From the NCBI GenBank assembly GCA_017433615.1, contig JAFRGW010000108.1, positions 1 to 44,574 of the forward strand: DNA of 44,574 nt, written 5' to 3'. This stretch comes from Eubacterium sp. (lineage in GTDB: Bacteria > Bacillota > Clostridia > Lachnospirales > Lachnospiraceae). Positions within the stretch are counted from its first letter, which is position 1, and the number at the start of each line of letters is the position of its first letter. A program made the position numbers and the translations under genes. This document shows, one piece after another, positions 33,823 to 42,861 of the stretch. The notes under the pieces were generated by a model. The model ran no database searches. It worked only from the letters and a program-made list of their open reading frames with translations, and was not told where the DNA came from.

Positions 33823-34788
33823 TCAGTTGTTTCGCAGTGCCATATACAGGACCAGCTGTTTCAGAAAGTCAGTGTCTCCAGGCACATTCTCAAGAAATGC
33901 AATTGCCTCATCTGTCAGCTGCTTTACAAGCCTCTCTGCTTCCTCTACGCCTCCCAGCAGCGACACAACTGTCTGTTTTTCATTGGATAAATCAGACTTT
34001 ACAGGTTTTCCCAGTGTTTCTTCTGTCGCTGTCAGATCCAGAATGTCATCCCGGATCTGAAATGCAGCTCCCAGCCTGCTGCCGGTCTGCTCCATGCGGC
34101 GGATCTCATCAGGATTCGCACCGCCGAGCACGGCACCGATCATCAGCGGCGCCTCCAGCAGAGCTGCTGTTTTATTTTCATAAATATAATCCAATGCTGC
34201 CCGGTCCGGCTTCAGATTGCCGCGCTTATCATTCTCAACGTCAACACTCTGGCCGCCCAGCATGCCATGGATCCCGGTCTTCTCTGCAAGAATCTTCAGC
34301 GCACGCCATCTGCGCGCCATGTGATCTGCTGCGACCTCACGCACAACCGTACAGCCTGCCGGCGCGAGGGCCCGGTCTTCCTCATAACTGTCCGGAAACG
34401 CGTTCAGAACCGTTTCATATGCAAGATTCAGCAGTGCATCTCCCGCAAGAATCGCTCCGGCCTCACCAAACACCATATGCGAGGTGGGTTTTCCGCGGCG
34501 GAGTTCATCATTATCCAGCGCCGGAAGATCATCGTGAATCAGCGAATGTGTATGAATCATCTCGATGGCCGCCATAAACGGCTTTGCCTTATCCGGATCT
34601 GCTCTGTGAATCAGGCAGCTCTCATAGAGAAGCAGCGGACGGATCCGCTTGCCCCCGGCCGAGAGCGAATAATGCATGGCTTCCGCCAGCCGCGCGGCAT
34701 ACCCCTCGCTGCGGCTGTCCGGGAAATACTCCGCTACGGCATTCTGCACCCATGCGGTTTTCTTCCTTAAATCCTTCGCAAAATCCAT
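33823..34788 (-). CDS. ispA: Polyprenyl (farnesyl/geranylgeranyl) diphosphate synthase
   Basis: A 321-residue all-helical prenyltransferase. First aspartate-rich motif LIHDDLPALDND and second QIRDDILD bind the Mg2+-diphosphate; GKRIRPLL is the upstream basic motif and GKPTSHMVFGE follows the first. Short-chain members in this operon position usually make farnesyl diphosphate; two small residues before the first motif fit that, but product length is not certain. Upstream, between it and xseB, sits a palindromic repeat. Confidence 0.94.
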   Translation of the reverse strand: MDFAKDLRKKTAWVQNAVAEYFPDSRSEGYAARLAEAMHYSLSAGGKRIRPLLLYESCLIHRADPDKAKPFMAAIEMIHTHSLIHDDLPALDNDELRRGKPTSHMVFGEAGAILAGDALLNLAYETVLNAFPDSYEEDRALAPAGCTVVREVAADHMARRWRALKILAEKTGIHGMLGGQSVDVENDKRGNLKPDRAALDYIYENKTAALLEAPLMIGAVLGGANPDEIRRMEQTGSRLGAAFQIRDDILDLTATEETLGKPVKSDLSNEKQTVVSLLGGVEEAERLVKQLTDEAIAFLENVPGDTDFLKQLVLYMALRNN

Positions 34789-34815
34789 ATTATCCTCTCA
34801 CTTCACAACAATCTG

Positions 34816-34922
34816 CAGGGGACTTACATGTGTCTCTCCTGCGAATTTCACCTTCCTCCAGGGGAGTTACATGTGGTTCTCCTGCGAATTCCATCTGAGC
34901 AGGGAACCACATGTAACTCCCC
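34816..34922. repeat. Palindromic repeat element, copy 3, with duplicated 5' half
   Basis: GGGGAGTTACATGTGGTTC (34861-34879) pairs perfectly over 19 bp with 34904-34922. One unpaired T follows, then CCTGC (34881-34885)/GCAGG (34899-34903) closes a 13-nt loop GAATTCCATCTGA (34886-34898). That loop is nearly identical to those of the elements at 7728 and 23524. The 5' half (34859-34896) is duplicated with changes at 34816-34853. The element lies inside the operon between xseB and ispA, 10 nt past the xseB stop, and lacks a T-run, so read-through is expected. Confidence 0.9.
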
Positions 34923-34932
34923 ACTCACCCTC

Positions 34933-35163
34933 TCAAAACTCCGTAAGCTGCCCGTCTGCATTCACCTGCAGCATCTTCTTTTCCACCGTATCAATCTTCT
35001 CACTGCACTGCTTCAGCAGCTCCATTCCTTTCTGATACACCTGAAAGGAGACTTCCAGCGAGATATCTTTATTCTCGAGCTGCTCTGCCAGCGCATCCAG
35101 AGTTTCAAAGGCTTCTTCGAGTGTCATGGTCTGATTCTGATCCTGATTCTGCTCCTGTGTCAT
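34933..35163 (-). CDS. xseB: Exodeoxyribonuclease VII small subunit
   Basis: A 76-residue, mostly helical subunit of ExoVII. LEEAFETLDALAEQLENKDI followed by SLEVSFQVYQKGMELLKQC is the family signature. The N-terminus has an unusual Gln/Asn/Asp-rich stretch (TQEQNQDQNQT). Its ATG overlaps the xseA stop by four bases, giving the coupled pair typical of the family. Confidence 0.95.
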   Translation of the reverse strand: MTQEQNQDQNQTMTLEEAFETLDALAEQLENKDISLEVSFQVYQKGMELLKQCSEKIDTVEKKMLQVNADGQLTEF

Positions 35164-36422
35164 ATTGTATACTCCTCTACTCTGGCATCTATCCGGCCGT
35201 CCCGTACATAGATCCGCAGCGGATCGCCGGGGCTGACCTCTTTTACGCTTGTTATTCCGCGTCCCTCTGTATTCTCAACTCTGGCATAACCCTGATTGAG
35301 TTTGTTCAGCGGTGACAGCCCCTCAAAACTCTTAATCAGCAGCTGAAGCCGATGCCGTTTTCCGGTCAGGATATCCTGCATCAGCCGCGGCAGCTGTTCC
35401 TGCAGCCGCTCCATGTGCAGTTTATCCCGCTCCAGCGTACGTGTCAGCATCTGTTCCATATGCTGCTGATATTCAATCAGCTGTTTCCGGTAACGCTCAA
35501 TCTGTTTATCAGGTGCGAGATAATTCCATCTTGTAATACGATGCTGCAATGCTTCCCTGGCATGCTGAAGATTTCCGGTCATACCCATCTGAATCCGCCG
35601 TTCCATCCGCTCCAGCCGGTTCAGTATTGCCACGACATCCGCAACGGCAAGTTCCGCTGCTGCAGAAGGCGTCGGTGCGCGCAGATCTGCAACAAAATCC
35701 GTTATCGTTGTATCTGTCTCATGACCGACTGCTGAAATAACCGGTGTGCGGCAGTCAAACACGGCCTGCGCGACCTCCCGCTCATTAAATGCCCACAAAT
35801 CCTCGATGGAGCCGCCGCCTCTTCCGACAATGATACAGTCAAGACCCATCGCATCCAGGGTTTCGATCCCCCGCACGATACTCTCAGCGGCGCCTTCACC
35901 CTGTACCAGCGCCGGATACAGGATCAGCTGTACATAAGGATTTCTTCTTGTGGCAATATTGCGGATATCCTGAATGGCGGCACCGGTCGGCGCAGTAACG
36001 ATGCCGAGGGTTCTGACGTAGGCCGGAACCGGCTGCTTATACATCGGGTCAAACAGTCCCATTTCCTCCAGTTCCTGCTTCAGGCGCAGAAATTTCTCAT
36101 AGAGGATTCCCGCCCCGGCAAGCTGGATTTTTCTTGCATAGAACTGATAGCGGCCATCCCGCTCAAATACATCAACCGCGCCTGTTGCCACGACGCGGTC
36201 TCCTTCTTTCATACGAAAATCCAGTCCGCGGCGCGCACTGGAAAACATAACACAGGATATTGCCGATGAGGCATCCTTCAGGGTGAAATAGATGTGTCCC
36301 GACCGATGATAGGTACAATTACTCACTTCTCCTGAAACAGAAAGTCTCTGCAGCAGAAAATCCTGGGCAAACATATTTTTGATATAAGCATTTATCTGAC
36401 TGACGGAATATATATTACTCAC
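35160..36422 (-). CDS. xseA: Exodeoxyribonuclease VII large subunit
   Basis: A 420-residue catalytic subunit of ExoVII, which degrades single-stranded DNA from both ends. N-terminal OB fold (SVSGEVSNCTYHRSGHIYFTLKDA, split here as SVSGEVSNC and GHIYFTLKD), catalytic domain (GIVTAPTGAAIQDI; IIVGRGGGSIEDLWAFNE; SAVGHETDTTI), then a coiled coil and C-terminal segment. Its start overlaps the nusB stop and its stop overlaps the xseB start. Confidence 0.96.
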   Translation of the reverse strand: MSNIYSVSQINAYIKNMFAQDFLLQRLSVSGEVSNCTYHRSGHIYFTLKDASSAISCVMFSSARRGLDFRMKEGDRVVATGAVDVFERDGRYQFYARKIQLAGAGILYEKFLRLKQELEEMGLFDPMYKQPVPAYVRTLGIVTAPTGAAIQDIRNIATRRNPYVQLILYPALVQGEGAAESIVRGIETLDAMGLDCIIVGRGGGSIEDLWAFNEREVAQAVFDCRTPVISAVGHETDTTITDFVADLRAPTPSAAAELAVADVVAILNRLERMERRIQMGMTGNLQHAREALQHRITRWNYLAPDKQIERYRKQLIEYQQHMEQMLTRTLERDKLHMERLQEQLPRLMQDILTGKRHRLQLLIKSFEGLSPLNKLNQGYARVENTEGRGITSVKEVSPGDPLRIYVRDGRIDARVEEYTI

Positions 36423-36856
36423 GTTTCCATCCTGGCAATCTTTCCGAGGATTCCATTGACAAAGGACGCAGAATGATCCCCGCCGTATTTCTTGGCAATC
36501 TCAACGGCCTCGTTGATCGCGACGCCGGTCGGGATATCCTCATCAAAACGGATCTCATATACGGCAAGACGCAGCAGATTCAGATCAACCTTGCCCATAC
36601 GTCCGGTACGCCAGCCTTCACTTGTCTCATCAAGCAGTCTGTCAATCTCCGGCTTCCGCTGTAAAATGTCATTCAGTTTTTCTCTGATATAGGCTGCTTC
36701 CTTCTCTCTGGGAACTGCCGGCTGTACTTCTTCAAGCCGTCCGTCCTGCAGTCCGCCGATGTACAGATCAATCTGCTCCGGCAGAAGCTCACTGTCATAA
36801 AACTCCGACAGAAAAAGCAGCATAAAAACAGCTTCTCTGATCTCTGTGCGTTTCAT
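36419..36856 (-). CDS. nusB: Transcription antitermination factor NusB
   Basis: A 145-residue helical protein that with NusE binds boxA RNA during rRNA antitermination. It begins with the R-E-x-x-F-M-L-L-F core (IREAVFMLLFLSEFY) and ends with VAINEAVEIAKKYGGDHSASFVNGILGKI, the family's most conserved region. Length is normal. It overlaps xseA by four bases and follows the Asp23-family gene by 52 nt, as in B. subtilis. Confidence 0.95.
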   Translation of the reverse strand: MKRTEIREAVFMLLFLSEFYDSELLPEQIDLYIGGLQDGRLEEVQPAVPREKEAAYIREKLNDILQRKPEIDRLLDETSEGWRTGRMGKVDLNLLRLAVYEIRFDEDIPTGVAINEAVEIAKKYGGDHSASFVNGILGKIARMET

Positions 36857-36908
36857 GTTCTCTCCGATTACTCTTTATTGATAAAACTGTATTTCCGGGA
36901 ACAATTTC

Positions 36909-37280
36909 TCAGTCCAGAATCACTTCCGCCACACTCACATTGACATCTGATACAGAAAGTCCTGTCATGTTTTCAAGCGTGGACTTAATACGATCCTGCA
37001 CCTGCTTCGTTGTATCCTGCAGACTGAATCCGTACTTTACATTAATGATAACGCGGACGCTGGCCTCATGCTCCTTCACATCCACCTTAACACCGCGGAA
37101 AATCTGTTTCCGCTTGATCTTACCGATCTTATCCGCGGTAATATTGCCGCCGAGCGAAACAACACCGTCAACCTCTGTCGCTGCAAGTCCCGCGATACAT
37201 GCCAGAACTTCATCCGTAATTTTGGCAGTGCCGATTTTATCATCACTGTATATTGTAAACAAATTCTTACCTTCAGCCAT
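36909..37280 (-). CDS. Asp23/Gls24-family envelope stress protein (YqhY-like)
   Basis: A 123-residue Asp23 family protein: AKITDEVLACIAGLAATEVDGV is the family start, followed by VRVIINVKYGFSL and a C-terminal VNVSVAEVIL strand. The position directly before nusB matches B. subtilis yqhY, whose loss disturbs acetyl-CoA carboxylase balance in that species. No membrane segment. GGAAA precedes ATG 37280; 81 nt separate it from prfC upstream. Confidence 0.92.
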   Translation of the reverse strand: MAEGKNLFTIYSDDKIGTAKITDEVLACIAGLAATEVDGVVSLGGNITADKIGKIKRKQIFRGVKVDVKEHEASVRVIINVKYGFSLQDTTKQVQDRIKSTLENMTGLSVSDVNVSVAEVILD

Positions 37281-37361
37281 GCTGCATTTCCTCCATGCAA
37301 AAACTATTCCTGCTCAGTATATCACATCACAGACAATCTTTCCAACTATACCTGATCTCTG

Positions 37362-38963
37362 TCAGTTTCTGCTGAACTCCTCCAGCACCAGATCCTCATT
37401 GCGGTCCAGCGTCATGCCGACGCTCCACTCATTGACAAACAGCAGCAGCGGACGGTCATGCATATCCTTGACCATCTTCATATCAGAGGTACCCGTGATG
37501 TTATCGAGATCAATCTCCTGATAATTGGTAATCCAGCGGATATAACCATACGGAAGTGTTTCCAGGCGGATATCAACATTATATTCATTTTCCAGACGGA
37601 ATTTCAGGACATCAAACTGCAGCACGCCGACGACGCCGACGATAATCTCCTCCATACCGCCTTTGATTTCCTGAAAAATCTGAATGGCTCCTTCCTGCGC
37701 AATCTGACGGATTCCCTTGACAAACTGCTTTCGCTTCATGGAGTCAATCAGTGCCACGCGCGCAAAATGCTCCGGAGCAAAGGTCGGAATGCCTTCATAG
37801 CGGAATTTTTTGCCGGGCATACAGATGGTGTCGCCGATCGCGAAAATGCCGGGATCAAAGACACCGATGATATCACCGGCATAGGCCTCTGATACAACAT
37901 GGCGGTCATCTGCCATCATCTGCTGCGGCTGCAGCAGGCGCATTTTCTTATCGCCCTGCACATGATATATTTCCTTATCTGCATTGAATTTTCCCGAACA
38001 GACACGCATAAATGCGACGCGGTCCCGGTGATTCTTGTTCATGTTGGCCTGAATTTTAAAAACAAATGCAGAAAAATCATTTGCGAGCGGATCGATTTCA
38101 CCTTCATCAGATGTGCGCGGCAGCGGCGTCTCCGTCATCTGCAGGAAATGCTCCAGAAATGTTTCCACGCCAAAATTGGTCAGCGCTGATCCGAAAAACA
38201 CCGGTGACAGCTCGCCGCGGCTGACGCGTTCCTGATCGAATTCCGCGGACGCGCCGTCCAGCAGCTCGATTTCCTCCAGAAGAAATTCCTTCTCATCCTC
38301 TGTCATGACATCCATCAGATGCGGATCATCCAGCGCGATTTTCTCTTCAAACCCTTCTTTGGTCCCCTTTTCTGTATCCGAAAAGGTCAGTACCTGATTG
38401 GAGTAGCGGTCATAGACACCGCGGAACTTTTTGCCGGATCCGATCGGCCAGTTGATCGGACAGGTCGCGATTCCGAGCTCCTTCTCCACCTCATCGACCA
38501 GATCAAATGTATCCCGGGCATCCCGGTCCAGCTTGTTAATAAAGGTAAACACCGGAATATGGCGCATCGCACAGACTTTGAACAGTTTCCGTGTCTGTGC
38601 CTCGACGCCCTTGCCGCCGTCAATCACCATGACCGCAGAGTCCGCAGCCATCAGCGTGCGGTAGGTATCCTCCGAGAAATCCTGATGTCCCGGCGTATCA
38701 AGAATATTGATGCAATAGCCGTCATATTCAAACTGCATGACCGATGAAGTGACCGAAATACCACGCTGCTTCTCGATCTCCATCCAGTCTGAGACAGCAT
38801 GTCTTGCAGTCGCCTTACCCTTGACCGATCCGGCGAGATTAATCGCGCCGCCGTAAAGGAGGAATTTCTCGGTTAATGTTGTTTTTCCGGCATCCGGATG
38901 CGAAATGATTGCAAATGTCCGACGCCGTTTGATTTCTTTTGTCAGATCTGCCACGTAAATCAT
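37362..38963 (-). CDS. prfC: Peptide chain release factor 3
   Basis: A 533-residue translational GTPase that removes RF1/RF2 after termination. G1 SHPDAGKT (about 21-28), G2/switch RGISVTSS, G3 DTPGHQDFSEDTYR and G4 NKLD are all seen; RF3-specific domains follow (GGMEEIIVGVVGVLQFDV). ATG 38963 is very close to GGAG; a GTG at 38954 (VADLTKEI) would have better spacing, so the protein may be three residues shorter. It is 7 nt downstream of the acetyltransferase gene. Confidence 0.96.
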   Translation of the reverse strand: MIYVADLTKEIKRRRTFAIISHPDAGKTTLTEKFLLYGGAINLAGSVKGKATARHAVSDWMEIEKQRGISVTSSVMQFEYDGYCINILDTPGHQDFSEDTYRTLMAADSAVMVIDGGKGVEAQTRKLFKVCAMRHIPVFTFINKLDRDARDTFDLVDEVEKELGIATCPINWPIGSGKKFRGVYDRYSNQVLTFSDTEKGTKEGFEEKIALDDPHLMDVMTEDEKEFLLEEIELLDGASAEFDQERVSRGELSPVFFGSALTNFGVETFLEHFLQMTETPLPRTSDEGEIDPLANDFSAFVFKIQANMNKNHRDRVAFMRVCSGKFNADKEIYHVQGDKKMRLLQPQQMMADDRHVVSEAYAGDIIGVFDPGIFAIGDTICMPGKKFRYEGIPTFAPEHFARVALIDSMKRKQFVKGIRQIAQEGAIQIFQEIKGGMEEIIVGVVGVLQFDVLKFRLENEYNVDIRLETLPYGYIRWITNYQEIDLDNITGTSDMKMVKDMHDRPLLLFVNEWSVGMTLDRNEDLVLEEFSRN

Positions 38964-38970
38964 TCTCCTC

Positions 38971-39429
38971 TCATCGATTGAACGCTATGACATTTTTCTT
39001 GTTCAGCTTAAATTCATACTGATTGACATCGGAGCGCATCTTCCAGCCGATTCCGTTCCAGAAACGGTTGCCGACGTCATTGTCCGTAAATGCCACCAGC
39101 GAAATGGTATTAATTTCTTCCCGGATCAGCGCATTCATGCAGAATACAACCATCTGCTTGCCGATCCCGTTGCGTCTGCAGGATTCTGCAACACACACAT
39201 GATAGAAGGTCGCTGTCCGGCCGTCATGTCCGCACAGAATCGCGCCGACGATCTCCCCGGCCTGCTCCGCAACCACACTGATACCGGTATTGCGCGCCAG
39301 AAATCTTACGATATTCTCCCGTGAGTCATCGATGCTGCGGATCGCAAATCCGTGAATGGACTCCCAGAGTGCACGCACTTTATCATAATCCTCCGCCAGC
39401 ATTGCACGGAGGTTTATTTCCTGATTCAT
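38971..39429 (-). CDS. GNAT-family N-acetyltransferase
   Basis: A 152-residue acetyl-CoA-dependent acetyltransferase. The central strand VCVAESCRRNGIGKQMVVF carries the CoA pyrophosphate loop RRNGIG; NRFWNGIGWKMR is the typical C-terminal F-Y-x-x-x-G-like segment. The acceptor is unknown. AAGGAG lies 9 nt before ATG 39429. It is coupled closely to prfC (7 nt) and follows the YbaK-type gene by 39 nt. Confidence 0.9.
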   Translation of the reverse strand: MNQEINLRAMLAEDYDKVRALWESIHGFAIRSIDDSRENIVRFLARNTGISVVAEQAGEIVGAILCGHDGRTATFYHVCVAESCRRNGIGKQMVVFCMNALIREEINTISLVAFTDNDVGNRFWNGIGWKMRSDVNQYEFKLNKKNVIAFNR

Positions 39430-39468
39430 TTTTTCTTACTCCTTCTAAGCGGAGTAAATACCCTATAT

Positions 39469-39948
39469 TCACTCCGTCAACTCCGCATATTCCGCCCCGG
39501 AAGCCTTACAGAAATCATCCGGTGCGAGTCTGATCTGGCACCCGATCCTGCCGCCGCTGATGTAGATCTCATCAAATAGCTGTGCCGTCTCGTCAATCCT
39601 TGTGACGAACTGTTTCTTCATACCGATCGCCGTACAGCCGCCCCGCACGTAACCTGTCAGCGGAAACAATTCTTTCATATGAATCATCTGCACAGATTTC
39701 GCCCCGACGGACTTCGCACATTTCTTCAGCGCCAGCTCTTCATCGACGGGAATTACAAAAACATAGTTCTGTTTGTCTGCGCCAACAGTAACCAGTGTCT
39801 TAAACACCTGCTCGTGCGGCAGACCGAGCCGGTCCGCAGTAGAACTGCCGTCTGTAAATTCGTCACATTCGTATTCCTGATGCGTGAACGGAATCTTCAT
39901 CCGCTCCAGAATTCGCATCGCATTTGTTTTTGATTCCTTTTTCGCCAT
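39469..39948 (-). CDS. YbaK/EbsC-type Cys-tRNA(Pro)/Cys-tRNA(Cys) deacylase
   Basis: A 159-residue trans-editing protein that hydrolyses mischarged aminoacyl-tRNA. LGLPHEQVFKTLV with its conserved Lys, YVFVIPVDEELALKKCAK, GYVRGGCTAIGMKK and ISGGRIGCQIRLAPDDF are characteristic. The frame can start at GTG 39966 inside the end of the upstream symporter gene; ATG 39948 gives the family start MAKKESKTNAMRIL and was chosen. Confidence 0.93.
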   Translation of the reverse strand: MAKKESKTNAMRILERMKIPFTHQEYECDEFTDGSSTADRLGLPHEQVFKTLVTVGADKQNYVFVIPVDEELALKKCAKSVGAKSVQMIHMKELFPLTGYVRGGCTAIGMKKQFVTRIDETAQLFDEIYISGGRIGCQIRLAPDDFCKASGAEYAELTE

Positions 39949-39952
39949 TCGA

Positions 39953-41350
39953 TCACTTCCAGACACTGGTATTGTTCAGTCCGATATTTTTCTCATAGAA
40001 AACGGGATTCTGACCCGCTGCCTTCTGCTTCTCATAATCTTTCAGTGCTTTCACGGCAATTCCTGAAAGCAGCACAATTGCAATGATATTGACGATCGCC
40101 TCCAGACCCATTGTAATGTCCGCCAGACTCCATGCAACATCAATATTATTCTGCGCTCCGAAGAAAACCATTGCTGCAGCCGCAATTCTGAAAACAACCA
40201 TCGCCTTGTCGCTTTTCGTTATAAAACGGATATTTGCCTCAGCGTAGAAATAATTTCCGATGATGGATGTAAAGGCAAACATGCAGACCGCAGCAGTAAT
40301 CACATGAATGGCAAACGGTCCGAACTGTTTCGCGACTGACTGCTGAATCAGCGGAATTCCGGAGAGTGTGGAATCTGTCTGATAGACACCGGTCAGCAGC
40401 AGAATAAATACAGTTGTGGAACAAATCAGCAGCGTATCAATGTAAACGGATATGGTCTGTGCCAGCCCCTGTTTAACCGGATGTGTGACCTCTGCAGACG
40501 CAGATGCATTCGGTGCAGAACCCATGCCGGCCTCATTGGAAAACAGGCCGCGCTTGATACCGTACACCATACAGGATCCGGTAAATCCGCCGAATATCGC
40601 TTTGAAATCAAATGCCGACTTGAAAATCGTAACCAGCATTTCCGGAATCTCACCGATATTCAGGACAATAATCAGCAGGCCAAGTACGATATAAACGCCT
40701 GCCATGATCGGAACCATAACAGAGGATACCCAGCTGATTTTATCTGTTCCGCCGAAGAACAGAATCAATGTGATCACAAAAAGAATAATGCCTACAATCA
40801 TCGGAATCCTGCTTGCCCCGAAATTCGGCACATAATATTCAAATGCCGAAACAATATTATAAGCCTGCAGGCCATTAAAGCCAAATGCAAATGTTGCAAT
40901 CAGAGAGATTGCAAAGACGATGCCCAGCCAGCGTGCGTTCAATGCTTTCTCAATATAGTATGCCGGACCGCCTTTGAAGGTATCGCCGTCTTTTTCTTTA
41001 TAAATCTGTGCCAGTGTACTCTCGACAAACGCGGAAGAGGCACCGAGAATCGCCATCAGCCACATCCAGAATGCCGCACCCGGACCGCCGACCACAATTG
41101 CTGTCGCAACGCCTGCCATATTGCCCGTACCGACGCGGGAAGCAGTTGCGATCATCAGTGCCTGAAAAGAAGAAACGCCCTTGTCAGATGCTTTACGTTC
41201 CAGCATGCAGTGCATCGCATCCTTAAACATGCGGATCTGTACAAAGCCTGTCCGGATCGTGAAGAAAATACCTGCGCCGGCCAGCATATAGATCAGACAC
41301 CAGGTATAAAGAACGTCATCAATCTTTGTAATAATCTGTGTCATATTCAT
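39953..41350 (-). CDS. AGCS-family sodium:alanine symporter
   Basis: A 465-residue membrane transporter with about 11 hydrophobic segments taking up alanine or glycine with Na+ (or H+). RVGTGNMAGVATAIVVGGPGAAFWMW, GGPAYYIEKALN (both split motifs of the family) and GIKRGLFSNEAGMGSAPNA with SAEVTHPVKQG are diagnostic. Two ATG codons lie at 41350 and 41344; GGAG is rather distant from both. It is followed by the YbaK-type gene with the downstream start just outside its stop. Confidence 0.95.
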   Translation of the reverse strand: MNMTQIITKIDDVLYTWCLIYMLAGAGIFFTIRTGFVQIRMFKDAMHCMLERKASDKGVSSFQALMIATASRVGTGNMAGVATAIVVGGPGAAFWMWLMAILGASSAFVESTLAQIYKEKDGDTFKGGPAYYIEKALNARWLGIVFAISLIATFAFGFNGLQAYNIVSAFEYYVPNFGASRIPMIVGIILFVITLILFFGGTDKISWVSSVMVPIMAGVYIVLGLLIIVLNIGEIPEMLVTIFKSAFDFKAIFGGFTGSCMVYGIKRGLFSNEAGMGSAPNASASAEVTHPVKQGLAQTISVYIDTLLICSTTVFILLLTGVYQTDSTLSGIPLIQQSVAKQFGPFAIHVITAAVCMFAFTSIIGNYFYAEANIRFITKSDKAMVVFRIAAAAMVFFGAQNNIDVAWSLADITMGLEAIVNIIAIVLLSGIAVKALKDYEKQKAAGQNPVFYEKNIGLNNTSVWK

Positions 41351-41424
41351 AAGTACCGAAATAACTCCTTTTCCTGTACAACTAATGTCGTCTGCGTTTC
41401 ACGGATTATATATTCATCGGCATA

Positions 41425-42189
41425 TCAATCTTTCAAATCCATATTGCCGGCGAGCCAGTCCTTCACAACACCAAAGAATTCCCGCAACAGATTATTGGGC
41501 AGATAAAGCCGGTTTGACGGCGCGGCGAGGCCGCAGACATGTCTGATCCCGGTCTTTTCTGCAATCGCACAGCCCCGGTATACGTGAAAGTTATTTGTCA
41601 CAATTCCTGTATAATCCTGCTCCGGATCCATTAATTTCATGGAAAGCCGGATGTTCTCAACGGTATTCCGGGATTGATTCTCAATAATAATTCTTTCCGG
41701 AACAATTCCCTGCTCCGTCAGATATTGTTTCATGATTTCCGCCTCCGGAGCAGGTTCATTATAACCCTGTCCGCCGGAGACGATACACATGGTTCCCTCA
41801 TTATCTTTCAGGTACGCCGCTGCCGTGTCCAGTCTGTTTCTTAAAACACGGCTGGGGCCGTAATCATATACCTGCGCGCCGAGAACAATCACAACGTCCA
41901 GGTCCGGTTTCCCTGCGCTGTGAAATCTGCTGACGATTTTCCCCTGTACAATCGTGAAAACAGCCAGAAATACAAGCAACAGAATCATTGCTGCTGTACG
42001 CAGGATTCCCGGCAGTCTGCTCCAGATCTGCATCCTGCATGCGGCTGCCAGAAGAAGCGCCAGAATTCCAAGCGCGATCCACACCAGAAAAAAGCCTGTT
42101 CCACTGCCTGTGCGGCTCACGATCAGGCCATATATGATACACAGAATTCCCAAAACACTCCAGATGATCAGCCCGCTCAGATTTTTCAT
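41425..42189 (-). CDS. YdcF-type (DUF218) membrane-anchored protein
   Basis: A 254-residue protein with three hydrophobic segments in the first 90 residues (SGLIIWSVLGILCIIYGLIV; FFLVWIALGILALLLAAAC; AAMILLLVFLAVFTIV) and then a DUF218 domain: VVIVLGAQVYDYGPSRVLRNRLDTA-type start, IVSGGQGYNEPAPEAE, MKQYLTEQGI, IIIENQSRNTVENI and VTNNFHVYR. The domain, also seen in ElyC and SanA, is linked to cell-envelope integrity; the reaction is not known. It is 58 nt downstream of the nitroreductase stop. Confidence 0.9.
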   Translation of the reverse strand: MKNLSGLIIWSVLGILCIIYGLIVSRTGSGTGFFLVWIALGILALLLAAACRMQIWSRLPGILRTAAMILLLVFLAVFTIVQGKIVSRFHSAGKPDLDVVIVLGAQVYDYGPSRVLRNRLDTAAAYLKDNEGTMCIVSGGQGYNEPAPEAEIMKQYLTEQGIVPERIIIENQSRNTVENIRLSMKLMDPEQDYTGIVTNNFHVYRGCAIAEKTGIRHVCGLAAPSNRLYLPNNLLREFFGVVKDWLAGNMDLKD

Positions 42190-42248
42190 CTCCCCGCAAC
42201 CGTAAAATCATGTGACATCAGCCGTTTGCGACTATATTCACCGGGAAA

Positions 42249-42776
42249 TTATTCAGCCCAGTATACTCTGCCTTCCTTACGCGCCGGCGCCGGCGGATTC
42301 TCGCAGTCCATGTAGCCGACCGCACAGTGTCCGATGCCTTCCCACTCGCCTTCAATGCCGAGATCAGCCAGGAGCTTTTTGTAATCGTCCATCTCAAATT
42401 CTTCTTTCGCCCTGTGGATCCAGATGCTTCCCAGGCCCATAGAATGTGCTGCCAGCATCATATTGCCGATCACAAGACTTCCGTCATAAACCCGGTTCTT
42501 CCAGTCCTTTCCGGACAGAACAATCAGCATGGCAGGTGCTCCGTAAAAAGGATCAAATCCTTCGTCCCAGCCGCCGATTTTACAGTTATCAGCTGCGATT
42601 TTGTTGCGCAGTTCCTGATTGGTCACTGCCACAATGATCGGATCCTGCTTTCCCTGGCCGCTTGCCGCGTAAAGACCTGCCTCGATAATCTGGTTCAATT
42701 CGTCTTTTGTCGGAATCTCAGCCTTAAATTTACGAATAGATCTGCGTTCCACCATTGCTTTGATAACTTCGTTCAT
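42249..42776 (-). CDS. Nitroreductase-family flavoprotein
   Basis: A 175-residue FMN enzyme of the oxygen-insensitive nitroreductase fold. ERRSIRKFKAEIP (FMN phosphate loop), AASGQGKQ, GNMMLAAHSMGLGSIWI and a C-terminal GHCAVGY are present. It reduces nitro or quinone compounds with NAD(P)H; natural substrate unknown. The frame reaches 42803, but ATG 42776 has GGAGG seven bases upstream and was chosen. An EFR1 gene precedes it by 85 nt. Confidence 0.92.
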   Translation of the reverse strand: MNEVIKAMVERRSIRKFKAEIPTKDELNQIIEAGLYAASGQGKQDPIIVAVTNQELRNKIAADNCKIGGWDEGFDPFYGAPAMLIVLSGKDWKNRVYDGSLVIGNMMLAAHSMGLGSIWIHRAKEEFEMDDYKKLLADLGIEGEWEGIGHCAVGYMDCENPPAPARKEGRVYWAE

Positions 42777-42861
42777 CACATTTCCTCCTAAAATACGAAA
42801 CAATTTCCAACCCCTGACCTGGTTCTGTTCAGATAATCTTTACCACATTCCATTCTGTTTC

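Noticed and set aside
33405..34577. Long + strand open frame of 390 codons
   Set aside because: It lies antisense to dxs and ispA, has no ribosome binding site or recognisable domain, and is explained by codon bias of the opposite genes.
40481..41506. Long + strand open frame opposite the AGCS symporter gene
   Set aside because: It is antisense to a clear transporter gene, with atypical composition and no ribosome binding site.
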